This document shows positions 22,616-33,389 of a stretch of DNA of 64,000 bases, in pieces. Under the pieces are notes generated by a model. That model did not search any database and was not told the origin of the DNA. It saw only the letters and a program-made list of their open reading frames with translations. A program made the position numbers and the translations under genes. The stretch lies in assembly GCF_000350225.1 (NCBI RefSeq), contig NW_005178874.1, positions 222,677 to 286,676 on the forward strand, written 5' to 3'. The number at the start of each line of letters is the position of its first letter. Positions within the stretch are counted from its first letter, which is position 1. The stretch is from Chondrus crispus. Its lineage: Eukaryota > Rhodophyta > Florideophyceae > Gigartinales > Gigartinaceae.

Positions 22616-23531
22616 TCAACAAAACTCTTCCTGTTGCCGCAGATAGAGTACAATACACATCAAAATGTCGCCCCACCGCTCCGGCACCGAGTAACGCCCA
22701 ACCAGTTCCACACTTCCACCTCCAACGAGACGCTCCAGATCAGCCACCCGCATCGTGCACTGCTCGCGGCAAAGCTGCACCACCCCCGTCCCTTCGCGGA
22801 GCTGCGTGTCAAACTCGATACACTTTCGGCAAAACGCAGACGTCGTCTCGCGGTACGACGCCTTCCGCATTTGGAACAAGTCAAACCCGTCATCCACCAC
22901 AGAGATCGTCCGGATCATCGCCTGCAGCGTCTGCTCCTGCACCCCCGACAGAGCGTACCGCTGCGCCGCCTGAAACATCTGCAGACTCGCGTTCAGGTCC
23001 CCTTCGGTTAGACCACACCGTCGCCCCTCCAAGATCGCGCTGGCTAGCTGCCGCGTGCTCGAAAACTCGTTCAAGGGGGAGAGCGCGTAGCTCAGCTCTT
23101 CGAGTGCCTGTGTGTGTGTTTTACACAATCATTTTGAAGTGCGTTAGAAAAAGAACATTTTGGTAGAGTGTACGGTAGCATGTCGGCGCATACGGACGTG
23201 AAGGATTGGGGCGTACCTTTTCAAAATGTGTCATAATGACGGAGCATACCGACCATGTGTCGTGGTCGAAACCTTCTTGGCAGCCCGTCGTTGCTGGGAT
23301 GTCACGAAGATGGGACGGGTAGTGGGTTTGCGCTTTGACTGTGCACGGGACGTGATAAGTCGGGGGGCGTCTGCGCACGGGGGATTTGGCGGCGTTCAAG
23401 TCTCTGGAAGCGCTGCGTGCCAGGGGAGGGCCTGCGAATGCTTGAGGTGTGGCGCGGGTCATTTCTGCGGGCGCAGGGACAGGCGGTGAGGTAGTTGGTG
23501 CTCGAGTAGGGATTGGCTTACTCCAAGACAT
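22616..23531 (-). CDS. Hypothetical protein, two exons
   Basis: I propose exon 1 at 23531-23217 and exon 2 at 23107-22616, joined across a 109-bp GT...AG intron (donor AAG|GTACGC, acceptor CACACAG|GCA, phase 0). The product is 268 residues. The first 50 residues are Pro/Ala/Ser/Arg-rich and probably disordered; the second exon is mainly helical (ALEELSYALSPLNEFSSTRQ, ...LNASLQMFQAAQRYALSGVQ, ...LCREQCTMRVADLERLV) with several cysteines. I recognise no family; a coiled-coil or helical-bundle adaptor is the most I would say. The last residues could change if a second small intron (GAG|GTGGAA to CAACAG) near 22690-22640 is real. Supporting it as a gene: a clean phase-0 intron and protein-like text continuing across it. 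Confidence 0.6.
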
Positions 23532-24018
23532 TGAATGCGGATGAGGTTAAATGGGTTTGCGGAACGCACGAAACACGGATCCGTTCGAGCGTTTTTGGAT
23601 GCAAGTTATGATAAGTTTGGCAAAATTGCGCGAAAGCCGCTGGTGAGCTTTTGGCATTCCACCGGCTGCGGGTCCTGGACTAGACTGGACAAGATAGATG
23701 CTCGGGTTGATAAACGTCTCTTCTCCCCGGCAGAGGACCAAAGTGTGAATATTGGTGGCTTGGCACGGTTTTCACGTCGACCGATTCGAGATGACTTGGC
23801 TATGGTACGACGGCGATGACAAGACTGTATCAAGCGCGTAGGGATGTGATGGAACAGGGTGGATGGTAGCGTGCAGTGGCGTGGAACCAATACCAATGGT
23901 TTATAGTTGCGGGGTTCCGAAAAAAAAAAAAAAACGGCGGCAGTTTAGAAACTCTACGGACGACTAAGGCCAGCACTACAAGGAGTAGGCAGGGGGGCCA
24001 AGATTTTGACGATGGCGC
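23532..24018. other. Intergenic between two tail/start ends
   Basis: Contains an A-run at about 23921-23934 and no supported gene. It separates the start of the spliced hypothetical gene from the end of flavodoxin; both are on the minus strand, so the former's promoter should lie here. Confidence 0.4.
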
Positions 24019-25031
<1,013 letters not shown>

Positions 25032-25510
25032 AAGGAAGAAGCATGACAGCAGGTGTGCGGGAAGGCGATCCCATTGGCATGCGCTCTGGCAGCAGTTGCC
25101 CTGCCCGATCAAAAACGCCTCTCTCCCCGCCTTCCGTCCCCGCCTTCTGCCACCGATCTCGATCACCACTCCCTAAATCTTTTACCACGTATCACCAGCC
25201 TCGACTGTACACACAAAAAAAAAAAAAAGGGTACTGAACACTATTCAATTGATTTTTCAAACTTCTTTGGATTCTCTGTAAGCGTGCTCTTTACTGTAAG
25301 CGAATAAGACTCTGCAAGTACTGTTCTCGCTGGACGTACAGCACTTGGGCAATATTGCCTCCATCCTAGAATACTGTAGGATCATTGAATAGGGTCGCGT
25401 CCAGGGCAGATCTCTTGTACGCGTGTACAGCAGGTACAGTTGTTTGTACGGTTCATGATGTGCAATAAGCTCTACAGTATCATAAAGTGCAAATTACACG
25501 TACGCACGTA
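25032..25510. other. Intergenic upstream of flavodoxin
   Basis: No gene. Contains an A-run near 25216-25228. The segment to 25510 ends in TA, the target of the pogo-type element that follows. Confidence 0.4.
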
Positions 25511-26454
25511 CAGGGGGGGACGCGCAATAGTGCCGCTTTCATTATTGCCACCCTCGAATTAGTGCCGCCAAAACCGGCAGACACAGGTTCTGCCACGTGT
25601 CATGCGCGACGTCGTCATCGCCCACTCCTCATGCGCCTCAGCTCAATTGGTGATGGCACCTCACTCAAAGACCCTAACATGATTCCTGAAAAGATCGCCA
25701 AAGCGAAGCGTACGCGCCTTACGATTGCACAGAAAATCGAGGTTGGGGATCTGCTGCAGGTCGGGAATGCGAATACCACAGTTATGCGTCAGTTCAAAAT
25801 TTCAGAGCGAACCATCCGAAACATCAAACGCTCTCTTCCTTTACTCCAACAAATTGTGACCAACACCGCTACAACGCTCGGAACAAAGACTTTGCACCCT
25901 GCGATTTGGAGGAATGGATTGAGATCGAGACTAATGAGCTTGTGGCAGAAGCTTCTATTAGTGATGCTTGCGATTCAATACATTATGGTGGAGAGCTACA
26001 GAATCAGTCTGCCAGTGATGCTATGATGGATGATTGTGTGGCAGAAGGCGAGTGTGAAATTACGGAGAGGCGGGCCGTACCGAGTGCTGTAGTGTTAGCA
26101 AGGTTGTTTGGGTCTTTGGAGAGTCTGGGTGTGGAGTGCGATGTGAGCAATGCCTTATCGCACTTGAGGTCCGCAAAACGAGCTTTTCTAGAAGCTAGGC
26201 ATGAGAGACAGGGTCAAAGGCAACAACAGCAGACTCTAATGTCTAGCCGACAAGTGACCTCAAATGAGGCCATTTGACCTCATAAAAATAATAAAATAAG
26301 TTGAACCTCAATCTCAAATGAGGAAAATTGTCGGCTAGACACTAATAACAGAGTTCTGGCCGGGTAGTAATTCTGCTTTCTGATTGTGCCGCTCCGAATT
26401 AGTGCCGCATTATTAGTCCTTACACAGGGCGGCACTAATGCGTAGGGTCGACTG
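25511..26454 (+). mobile_element. pogo-type transposon, deletion derivative (944 bp)
   Basis: Left end CAGGGGGGGACGCGCAATAG; right end, read inverted, CAGTCGACCCTACGCATTAG; both continue with TGCCGC and the element is flanked by TA. The CAGTCGACCCT-like end and TA target are typical of pogo/jerky elements. Inside are the DNA-binding start and the extreme C-terminus of a transposase but no DDE region, so this is an internally deleted, non-autonomous copy. Confidence 0.75.
25679..26277 (+). pseudogene. pogo-like transposase remnant (HTH + C-terminus)
   Basis: Starts MIPEKIAKAKRTRLTIAQKIE; residues 10-50 form a psq/CENP-B type helix-turn-helix (IEVGDLLQVG ... MRQFKISERTIRNIKRS) that binds transposon ends. 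The reading then changes frame around 25860-25910 into an acidic C-terminal stretch (LEEWIEIETNELVAEASISD) ending in a helix, ALSHLRSAKRAFLEARHERQ, and a Gln-rich tail. A similar helix occurs at 56038-56244, in the MITE that hosts the nested retrotransposons. The catalytic domain is absent. Confidence 0.6.
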
Positions 26455-27431
26455 TATGTCCTTTTCCACAACATTGATTCAAGCTGTTCTTTTATCCACA
26501 GCAGAGATTCCCTGAAATAGGTTGCCCAAGTACGGCTGGTCTAGTTTTTGCCATTTTAATGTTGCTTGCGCAGCAGAGTAATGCGCCTGAAAAACACATG
26601 TGTAGTACAAGTGAGCCATGATCAACTAGCGCGATCGCCCAAATGGGCTTGCTATCGCTAAATGGGAAACCCATGGTGAAACGCAAACTCCGTCTATTTG
26701 GTGGTTCAATTGCGCAATATGAGTTGAGGAGTGTGGAGATATGAAAACTACGAATGGGCTTGGCCTGTTGTCTGAACAACGATACTGTAGTACAGTTAAG
26801 GAATCTAGACCGACCGGGCCCTGGCGCTAAAGCCGTATGAGGCTGCAATGCATGCTGGTAACTTGGTGTCGCAAAAAAATAAAAGAAAAGGAGGGAACAA
26901 TAAAGGTTAACCGGCAGGACCGGGCGAATGAGGGGAATCGCGCTTTTTATTGTCGTGTCTTCGTTTTTGTTTTTCGCTTGTCTTGGCAGCTAGTCTGCCT
27001 CGACTCTTCCCTTATTTATACTACTTCAGCCAGGTGCTTTGTCCTCTCCTCACGTAATGTTTTTGCACTATCGAAGCATTTTTAGGAGAGGATGCACTGC
27101 ATGTTGACAGCTGAGATTATTAAAATTCTCCCGTTGTTGTGCACTACATTAATTGCGTTGAGGTGCATTTTATTCGTCCTGTATGCGTCACCGTCATACC
27201 ATAATTTCCTACACTTGGGCACCATGATCAGTCGATCAGTCTCAGCAACCTGTTGGAGTACGGGACAATGGAGTGGATGGCAACCCAGCTTAAGGCGACT
27301 GCGATGAATGAAAGGGCTGCGCAAAGAGAAGATGTAGCTGCAACCACCGAACTTGGTTACCTCGGAGAGTTTAGGAGCAGAAGGAGTTAGGGAGGTCGTT
27401 TTCGAAAACGTTCGAGCCTCAGACTTTTTGA
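26455..27431. other. Intergenic, no gene seen
   Basis: Frames on both strands are short and not protein-like. No tandem repeat or element end that I can identify. Confidence 0.4.
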
Positions 27432-28193
27432 ATGCGTGCTCATTCCTCCGCACAAGGCGAAAACAGGTGCTATCGGTTCTCTGCGTGTTGGGAACGTCTG
27501 TCAAATTGCGCTCGCACGTCAGTTGAATGTGATGCACTGAAGGATTTACGGTATATTGCTCACGCTCTCTACATCACTGCGAAGCGATGTCATGTTTCGG
27601 ATGAGACTTCGTGACCGGATGTACGGAATGTCAAATGGATGCTATCTGGAGTGATGCGCTGTTGCGTGTTGCGATGGAGGCAACTGGTTCTCAGTTGATA
27701 TCATGTGACCTTTCTGAAGCAACGTGTGAGGGCGATGGAGGAACAGAGAAGGACATAGCGATTGGAGTGGATCTCTACATGGGAGCGGAGAAAGCCGGTT
27801 CGTCACAGGCGAAAAGACCTAACAGACTTCTTGGAAGGCGGGGGTTTTGACGTGGAAAAGCGTCGTCAGGGCAGCGAGAAAAGTTTTTTTTGTTGAGAGA
27901 TTGTTGCCAGTCTAGCGTGGGAGGCCTTTTTCGTCTTCAAGGAGAGGGTGAAAAAAAAGTTTTCAGACGGGCTTTTGCTTGGGACGGCATCATATGATGC
28001 GGCAGGAGAGAATGGGGATATGACGAGGGTGATCTTCGACGTTGCAAATAGGTTTGCATCAGTTGGTTTCGCCATCCGTTCCAGGAAGTGTACGTACAGT
28101 ACCAAGGGTACAGTATATACTCGCGTGCGGTCTGGCAGTCGTATTTCACGCGATGGTACCCATACGTGCGTGTCCATGCTTGTGCCAGGGTGA
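27432..28193 (+). pseudogene. Possible decayed gene, unknown
   Basis: Three successive plus-strand stretches with normal composition: ...VECDALKDLRYIAHALYITA..., ...CQMDAIWSDALLRVAMEATG... and ...LGTASYDAAGENGDMTRVIF.... They use two frames (0, 2, 0), which suggests a gene with two frame changes or two introns. No family recognised. Evidence is only continuity and composition. Confidence 0.22.
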
Positions 28194-28869
28194 TATGTCT
28201 CGTGCAGTACCCTTGGGTACAGTCCATGGCCGCAAAGAACAAGCCTTTGGTTGACCTCCCTAACTTTAGCTGCCGCGTGTTTCAAGTGTCTGCATGCAAC
28301 GACGATCGCCATGGACGGCAAGGTTAGTGGTCAAAGAATGATCGCTACGCAGGCAAACAGACTACTGTCTTTCTCCTCTTTTGCAACGCGGATGGTCATA
28401 GGCTGTCTTGTTGACCCGACCACGTCAAAATCAGGTTGGCAGTCCACTGCTTGAAGTGTGTCCACGTGTTATACCTGAAGAACAGCCATGCGTTCGCGGA
28501 GATATAATCCACGGGACGGGTACACAGTACACTATCTACAGTACAAGTTCGTATACATTTTTGTATACTTGTATGACTCACTGCAGCTCATCTGCGCAAC
28601 CCAAGCAACAATAGTTGGATTTGTTACCCAATCCTTGCAAACCGCAGCTGGAATGTCCGCGAGCCCCCGGTACCCATGTTCCCAATGCAAGGCGGGAGTG
28701 GCTGGGTACCGCGGCTAGAAGTGAGTGAGGTTGTCAATAATATTTCGCCCGAGTCTCTCACGCGTTATGTCTATCGAAAATGTAGTATCTTTTCTACTCC
28801 CGAGTACGATCTATAGCGCGATGGAACGCAGTCCTTCAAGAGGCTTGTAGATATCCCCCCTCTGCGATC

Positions 28870-29207
28870 ATGGCATTGGACAACAGCAGCAGCGAGGAGA
28901 GTGAGGGAAAGACTTCAGAAGCGAACAAATTTTTCTTATCGCCCAATGGCACTGAAGCGTTCCGCAGGCTCTGGTTTCAGACGAAGTGTTAAAGATTGGT
29001 ACAATCAAAACGTTTCTCTACGCAAAGAACCTGCCAGGCTTGCAATGGCATTTGATTCCCTTCTTGCCACGGTGTGCTTGCGAAAACAGATATGGACAAC
29101 TTGAAGGGGTCACGGATTTTTTTGATTTTCCAACTACAGCGAACAAGTCTCTCTGGCTACATGCAAAGCAACTCCTGTTCCAAGAGTCGCAGACTGAATC
29201 AGAGTAA
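28870..29207 (+). pseudogene. Possible small gene with one frame change
   Basis: Opens MALDNSSSEESEGKTSEANK and reads to ...FRRLWFQTKC, where the frame meets TAA; a frame one base away continues at the same place as VLKIGTIKTFLYAKNLPGLQ ... HAKQLLFQESQTESE. A 1-bp indel at about 28989, or a programmed shift, would explain it. No family recognised. It ends 50 bp before the convergent DUF1989 gene. Confidence 0.3.
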
Positions 29208-29260
29208 GTCTAGTTAGTCTTTAATCATCCAGAAAACGCTACAACTCCAACCTGCAGAAC

Positions 29261-30151
29261 TCATGACGAGTCCGCATCTGGCTGTTCTACAGCAGAGGCC
29301 AGTCCATGAACGCCTTGATACGAGCTCACTTTCGGTGGCGTATAATGCTTGAGGTCGAGTCCTGGCAAGCGGAAAACCGTGGCTCCCAGCGGATAGCACG
29401 TCGGCGCGCGGTCAGACCCGCACGGGATAGAAACATCTCCCTGTGGACATGTGCTAGTAGCCACTAATAGGTCCATGTGTGCGAAAAACTCCAAATAGTC
29501 TCCCTTGACAACTGGGCTCGGCTTTGCGAAGTACTGCCCCGTCGATCTCATGAATCCCGTGCACATGAAGACGTTGAACACATCGTGCACGTCATGCTCT
29601 GTGAGTCCGAACGGAAGCACGGCGCGGACGAGATTGCTATGGCAGCAGTGATTCGCGTTTGCGCCCGTCATGGCGGCGTTCGTGTACGGATCGCAGCGGC
29701 TGCCGATGACGTCGTGAACGCCGGCGTTATCCTCGTCGATACCATACTGCACTGAGTCGGACACGATGGTAGCAAGCGGGCGTAGATACGGCATGCCAGA
29801 CCAGAGACTATCGCCGACAGAAAGATGGGAAGAGTGAATGAGACGCGTCTTGGATGTATACAAGCGCTCCCGGGGGTTGTGCGTGTTCCAGATATTGACA
29901 TCTGCGACCTGGGGCCCGTGGGAGACTTCGAGGCGGCAGAACGCCCCCGCAGGCACGTGCCAGGCGCGGCCGTCCCTCGCTGGAATGGTGATTTTCCGAA
30001 GCGTTTCCCTTGCGGACAAGGGGAGTAAATTGAACGAGGTCAAGAGAGAATCGGGAACGGCGGCGAGCGTGGAGGCGGGGACGTCGTAGCAGGGGACAGG
30101 GGCGTGAAGCTTGAAGGTTCGGCCGTTGCGGCCGACGTGTTTGGCGCCCAT
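29261..30151 (-). CDS. DUF1989 / urea-carboxylase-associated family protein
   Basis: A 296-residue intronless gene of the DUF1989 family. Bacterial members are encoded beside urea or guanidine carboxylases, and some act as the carboxyguanidine deiminase pair; the role in algae is not settled. Seen in order: ITIPARDGRAWHVPAGAF, VADVNIWNTHNPRERL, TRLIHSSHLSVGDSLWS, the SRCDPYTNA metal-site-like segment, HCCHSNLVRAV, DVFNVFMCTGF, KGDYLEFFAHMDLLVA and the family's closing STCPQGDVSIPC. Length is somewhat longer than the roughly 200-280 residues usual for the family because of N- and C-terminal extensions. The first Met follows a pyrimidine-rich leader and no in-frame upstream Met is closer. It is divergent to peroxiredoxin, 633 bp away. 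Bacterial ancestry is likely, given the family's distribution. Confidence 0.85.
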   Translation of the reverse strand: MGAKHVGRNGRTFKLHAPVPCYDVPASTLAAVPDSLLTSFNLLPLSARETLRKITIPARDGRAWHVPAGAFCRLEVSHGPQVADVNIWNTHNPRERLYTSKTRLIHSSHLSVGDSLWSGMPYLRPLATIVSDSVQYGIDEDNAGVHDVIGSRCDPYTNAAMTGANANHCCHSNLVRAVLPFGLTEHDVHDVFNVFMCTGFMRSTGQYFAKPSPVVKGDYLEFFAHMDLLVATSTCPQGDVSIPCGSDRAPTCYPLGATVFRLPGLDLKHYTPPKVSSYQGVHGLASAVEQPDADSS

Positions 30152-30784
30152 GACGATGAGGTGCGGGTTAGGGAGGACGGGGAGTGGACGAGATAATTAA
30201 TGGACGAGGGTAGAAAAGCTCAAGATCGTGCCGTGGGAGGGATTTGAATGTTGCCACTATGGCAACGAAAAAGACATACCGAAGTGGGGTTGGAAGGCAT
30301 TCAAGGAACAAGAGCAAGAAGGTTGCACCTCAAAAGGGTGCACGTCAACAGTGTATGTGCCTGAAGGCGATGCATTGGAGGCCGATGGCATCGGCCTCTC
30401 TTGTTTGTGCCGGTGGCGAAAGAGATCGAGATCAGGGCGGAATGTGAATTTGCGTGAGTGCTTCAATTTTGCGTTGTACAGTATACGGTGTATACTCTAC
30501 AACGCAAAATTGAAGCACTATACACCTGTCCAAGTCGGCAAGGCTGCATCTAGTTTACAACCTTGCGCAACAGCCGTCATCCCTATGTTACCCCGCTGCC
30601 CATCGTGTTCTTTGCAACGCACTCTGCCGTGCCTTCTCTCGCTTCGCCGCTCTGACTTTGTTTAAGTGTGCCACCCTTGTAAACTCGTGGTCCCTCCTCC
30701 CCTGGCTCCATCCTTCTCTTGCCTAAAACACCTTTGCTCACTCTTTCGCTATTGCCAGTCACTCATACCACCGAATTTGTCACT
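30152..30784. promoter_or_regulatory. Divergent promoter region with hairpin
   Basis: This is the only space between the DUF1989 start (minus) and the peroxiredoxin start (plus), so both promoters should be here. At 30457-30519 lies a 63-bp palindrome with 29-base arms, one mismatch and a 3-base loop. The part next to peroxiredoxin is rich in C and T, with TCTC and CCTCC tracts, as is common ahead of algal starts. A 145-codon open frame across the region has no domain and I do not call it. Confidence 0.5.
30457..30519. repeat. 63-bp near-perfect hairpin
   Basis: Arms AGTGCTTCAATTTTGCGTTG... and its inverse, continuing through CAGTATAC/GTATACTC to a GGT loop; a single C/C mismatch. It could be a very small foldback element, a cruciform, or the stem of a small RNA; nothing else decides between these. 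Confidence 0.9.
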
Positions 30785-31624
30785 ATGGCCGCAGCTCCAG
30801 TTCCTTCTGGTACCGAGGCATACAGCAAGTTGTACTTCCCCAGCACCGACGGGCTTCTTCGTCTGGGAGATGTGGTTCCCAATTTTGAGGTGAGTGCCTC
30901 CTTCACCCGCCCCTCCCCCGAGCGAAACGGATTACACTGCAGAAAAAACTAACCCCTCTACTCTCCCCCGCGATGATAGGCAAACACCACACATGGCAAG
31001 ATAGTGTTTCACGACTGGCTTGACGGGAAGTGGGCGATCCTGTTCAGCCACCCCGACGACTTCACTCCCGTGTGCACGACTGAGATCGGGCGCATGGCTC
31101 TAAAGTACGACTCATTCAAAGCCAAAGGGGTGAAGGTAGTGGCGCTGAGCTGCAACGACATTTCGTCGCACAACGTGTGGCTCAAGGACGTAGTGGCGCA
31201 TTGCGACAACAAGATCGGGATCGACTTTCCCATGATCGCGGACCCGACGCGCGAGATCGCCATCAAGTTTGGGATGCTGGACCCCACGAACAAGGATACT
31301 GGGTCCATGCCGCTGACGGCGCGCTCCGTGTTCATCATCGGGCCGGACAAAAAGCTCAAGCTCTCCATCAACTACCCGGCGTCGGTCGGCAGGAACATGG
31401 ACGAGATTGAGCGCGTGGTGGACGCGCTGATGCTGTCTTGGGAGAAGTCGATCGCCACGCCCGCCAACTGGCCGCACAACCATAAGGACCAGGGCATGGA
31501 GGGTTGGGTATTCTTGCTGCCTACAGTGACAAAGGACGACGCGGACAAGCACTTCCCCAAGCACAAGGAGCTGGACATGCCGTCTGGGAAGCCGTACATG
31601 CGACTCACCCCGAGTGGGCAGTAG
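30785..31624 (+). CDS. 1-Cys peroxiredoxin (Prx6 type), two exons
   Basis: Exon 1 is 30785-30889, exon 2 is 30980-31624; the 90-bp intron is GTGAGT...GATAG, phase 0. The product is 249 residues. It reduces peroxides through one peroxidatic cysteine, Cys67 in HPDDFTPVCTTEIG (PxxxTxxC signature). Exon 1 brings LLRLGDVVPNFE and exon 2 opens ANTTHGKIVFHDWL, exactly the GDVAPNFEANTT start of the family. The Prx6-type C-terminal domain follows (SVFIIGPDKKLKLSINYPAS, VGRNMDEIERVVDAL, and EGWVFLLPT). No resolving cysteine in the 2-Cys position is seen, which fits the 1-Cys class. The 15-residue start before YSKLYFPSTD is short and not a convincing transit peptide, so cytosolic or nuclear location is likely. 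Slightly longer than the usual 220-225 residues. Confidence 0.95.
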
Positions 31625-31919
31625 AGGTGTTAACTAGTATTGCAGTAGTTGGGACAAGAGAAATAAGGTAAATGCGTGTGGGTGTGAGATAAGGCGGGTC
31701 TTTGCAGTTGTTTTGACGTGAGGCGCAGTTGATGTCAACTTGCTGTCGACAGCAAGAAAGCGCCTATACCCTCTGTCCGAATTTAGAAGTCTACGTCCCG
31801 ACGTTGACTGTCTGTCTGAATGTAGTAAATTTATCATCAGTCTTAAAGGAGGCCCTCCAAACATGCACCCCTTGCGCCAATTTGCGAATCACGGCTCGCT
31901 GACACAATACATTACATTA
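31625..31919. other. Intergenic downstream of peroxiredoxin
   Basis: Contains an 18-bp perfect palindrome CTTGCTGTCGACAGCAAG near 31738 and the dispersed CTTAAAGGAGGCCCT motif near 31842. No gene. Confidence 0.45.
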
Positions 31920-32027
31920 AAGGGGGGTCGCGATATAGTGCCATCTTTGTTAGTGCCAGCTCCGATATAGTGCTACCCTTCGGCGGGTGGCACGAATTTT
32001 GGGCAAAAAAACGAAGGGTCCCCCCTG
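31920..32027. mobile_element. pogo-type MITE (108 bp)
   Basis: Begins AAGGGGGGTCGCGATATAGT and ends CGAAGGGTCCCCCCTG, with TA on both sides. Its sequence matches the left end of the larger MITE at 45408/55932 (TTAGTGCCAGCTCCGATATA). A related site without the insertion exists at about 21850 (ACATTAAATTATTGGACATG), where one TA replaces the element. Confidence 0.8.
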
Positions 32028-32130
32028 TATTGGACATGAAGATATTCGTAGTTTATTGGTTCTAGTCGGTCACGAGACATCGGCTAAGAGGGGACACACA
32101 AAGGCTACTCAAACCATTAAACCGAACTGG

Positions 32131-32186
32131 AAAACATAAAGAAAACATAAAGAAAACATAAAGAAAACATAAAGAAAACATAAAGA
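32131..32186. repeat. 11-bp AT-rich tandem (AAAACATAAAG x5)
   Basis: Five copies of an 11-bp unit. Open frames through it (FFMFSLCF...) are artefacts. Confidence 0.9.
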
Positions 32187-33123
32187 GAAAAAGACATGGT
32201 GAGAAAGGAAACTACCAAGAGGGCGGCGCAGCCGGGGCTGGGCGGGCAAGAGAAATAGACATGGCCAGGAGAGGGGGGCTGGCAAGAGGTTCACGATGGC
32301 GCCATAAGTACCACGGAGCAGCGAGGCTGCGAGATGAGGTACGCTCGGTTGGCTGATAGTAATTACAGCCACTCGCTATTCTCCGGGGAGTTTCACCCCT
32401 ACACGCTAGCGTGTACAGAGACGCGTAATTTTTTGAAAATTGCGAACATATACATCCAAAGTTTGGATGTTTGGATTCCAAAACATGGTTGTCCACGCTG
32501 TCTTAATAGGAGACCCTCCTTTAAGACAGCATGGTCAGTCAGACTTGCGAGCACGAGGGAGTGACGCCTCGTCCCGAGACAATTCTTTGTTTGTACAGTG
32601 CGTCCGGGACATTATGTTGAAGCAAGGACAGGGAGCTCCTGCTCCCTCCCCTGGTCCCGATGACGAGCTCCACGGTGTTCCCCCTGTCCCCGTATACACA
32701 CTCCCGACTCGGGAGCGTGTATACGGGGACACTCGAGAGTCCCGAGTGTAACAGACCAATAGAGTGAGGCTTTTTCCTCGTGTCAACTATGTGTGGCCTG
32801 GTGGAGGGACCCAAGTAATTAGAAAAATCAATTCCTGCTTGTAATTAGAGGGGGCTCCGGGTTTTGCGGCGGCGATCCATAAGACGGGCGACAACTCTGG
32901 AGAGAGTTGGAAGGAGAGTCGGGGGGGGGGGGGGGAAAAAAAAAAAAAAAGACAGACAGACACACCACCAGAAGTAAACACTGACATCAAGCCCTCTTCC
33001 CCCATACGACCCCAACACTATGGTAACAATACTGTAGGCATGTTGGCCCTCTCAGAGGAAGAGACGTGAAAGGCGCGGATGTACAGTAGTGTACCAGGAT
33101 ACTGTAAAGTTACCCTTGGTACT
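32187..33123. other. Intergenic, palindrome-rich
   Basis: No gene. Holds the CTGTCTTAA(T/A)GGAG motif and its inverse at 32507-32535, a hairpin at 32686-32730 (arms GTCCCCGTATACAC.CTCCCG, one mismatch, 1-base centre), further CTCGGGAG/ACTCGAGAGTC palindromes just after, and a G-run/A-run at 32920-32950. It ends in GTACT, the target duplication of the next element. Confidence 0.5.
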
Positions 33124-33389
33124 TGTGAGATATTTTTAGGCAAAAATTGCATTTTACTGTAGAGGGAGATTTTATTCTGTAGTCCGAGATTATATTTGAA
33201 TTTTAGAGAGGCGCACGCGGACGGCCCGGCGGAATCCGGGCCGGATGCGTGGACGCTTCTGGAAGGAATTTCGTAGAAATAAAAGAGAGAGGGTGACGGG
33301 CGCTGGGGGGAAGGGGGGAGGACACTCGGCCAACCCTCACCACGAACGGCACGCTCCCCAGAACCGCCTCCCCCATTTCACCGACAACA
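33124..33389 (+). repeat. LTR of gypsy element 3 (left)
   Basis: 266-bp direct repeat starting TGTGAGA and ending GACAACA, paired with 40109-40374; about five differences. TGGTACTC, a primer-binding-site-like sequence, follows immediately. Confidence 0.92.

Noticed and set aside
22489-23166. A 225-codon plus-strand frame
   Set aside because: Antisense to the spliced hypothetical gene; Pro/Ser/Arg-rich shadow of its GC-rich exons.
30228-30665. A 145-codon gene between DUF1989 and peroxiredoxin
   Set aside because: It crosses the 63-bp hairpin and the expected promoters of both neighbours and has no recognisable domain.
31112-31564. A 150-codon minus-strand frame within peroxiredoxin
   Set aside because: Arg/Val/His-rich antisense shadow of a GC-rich coding exon.
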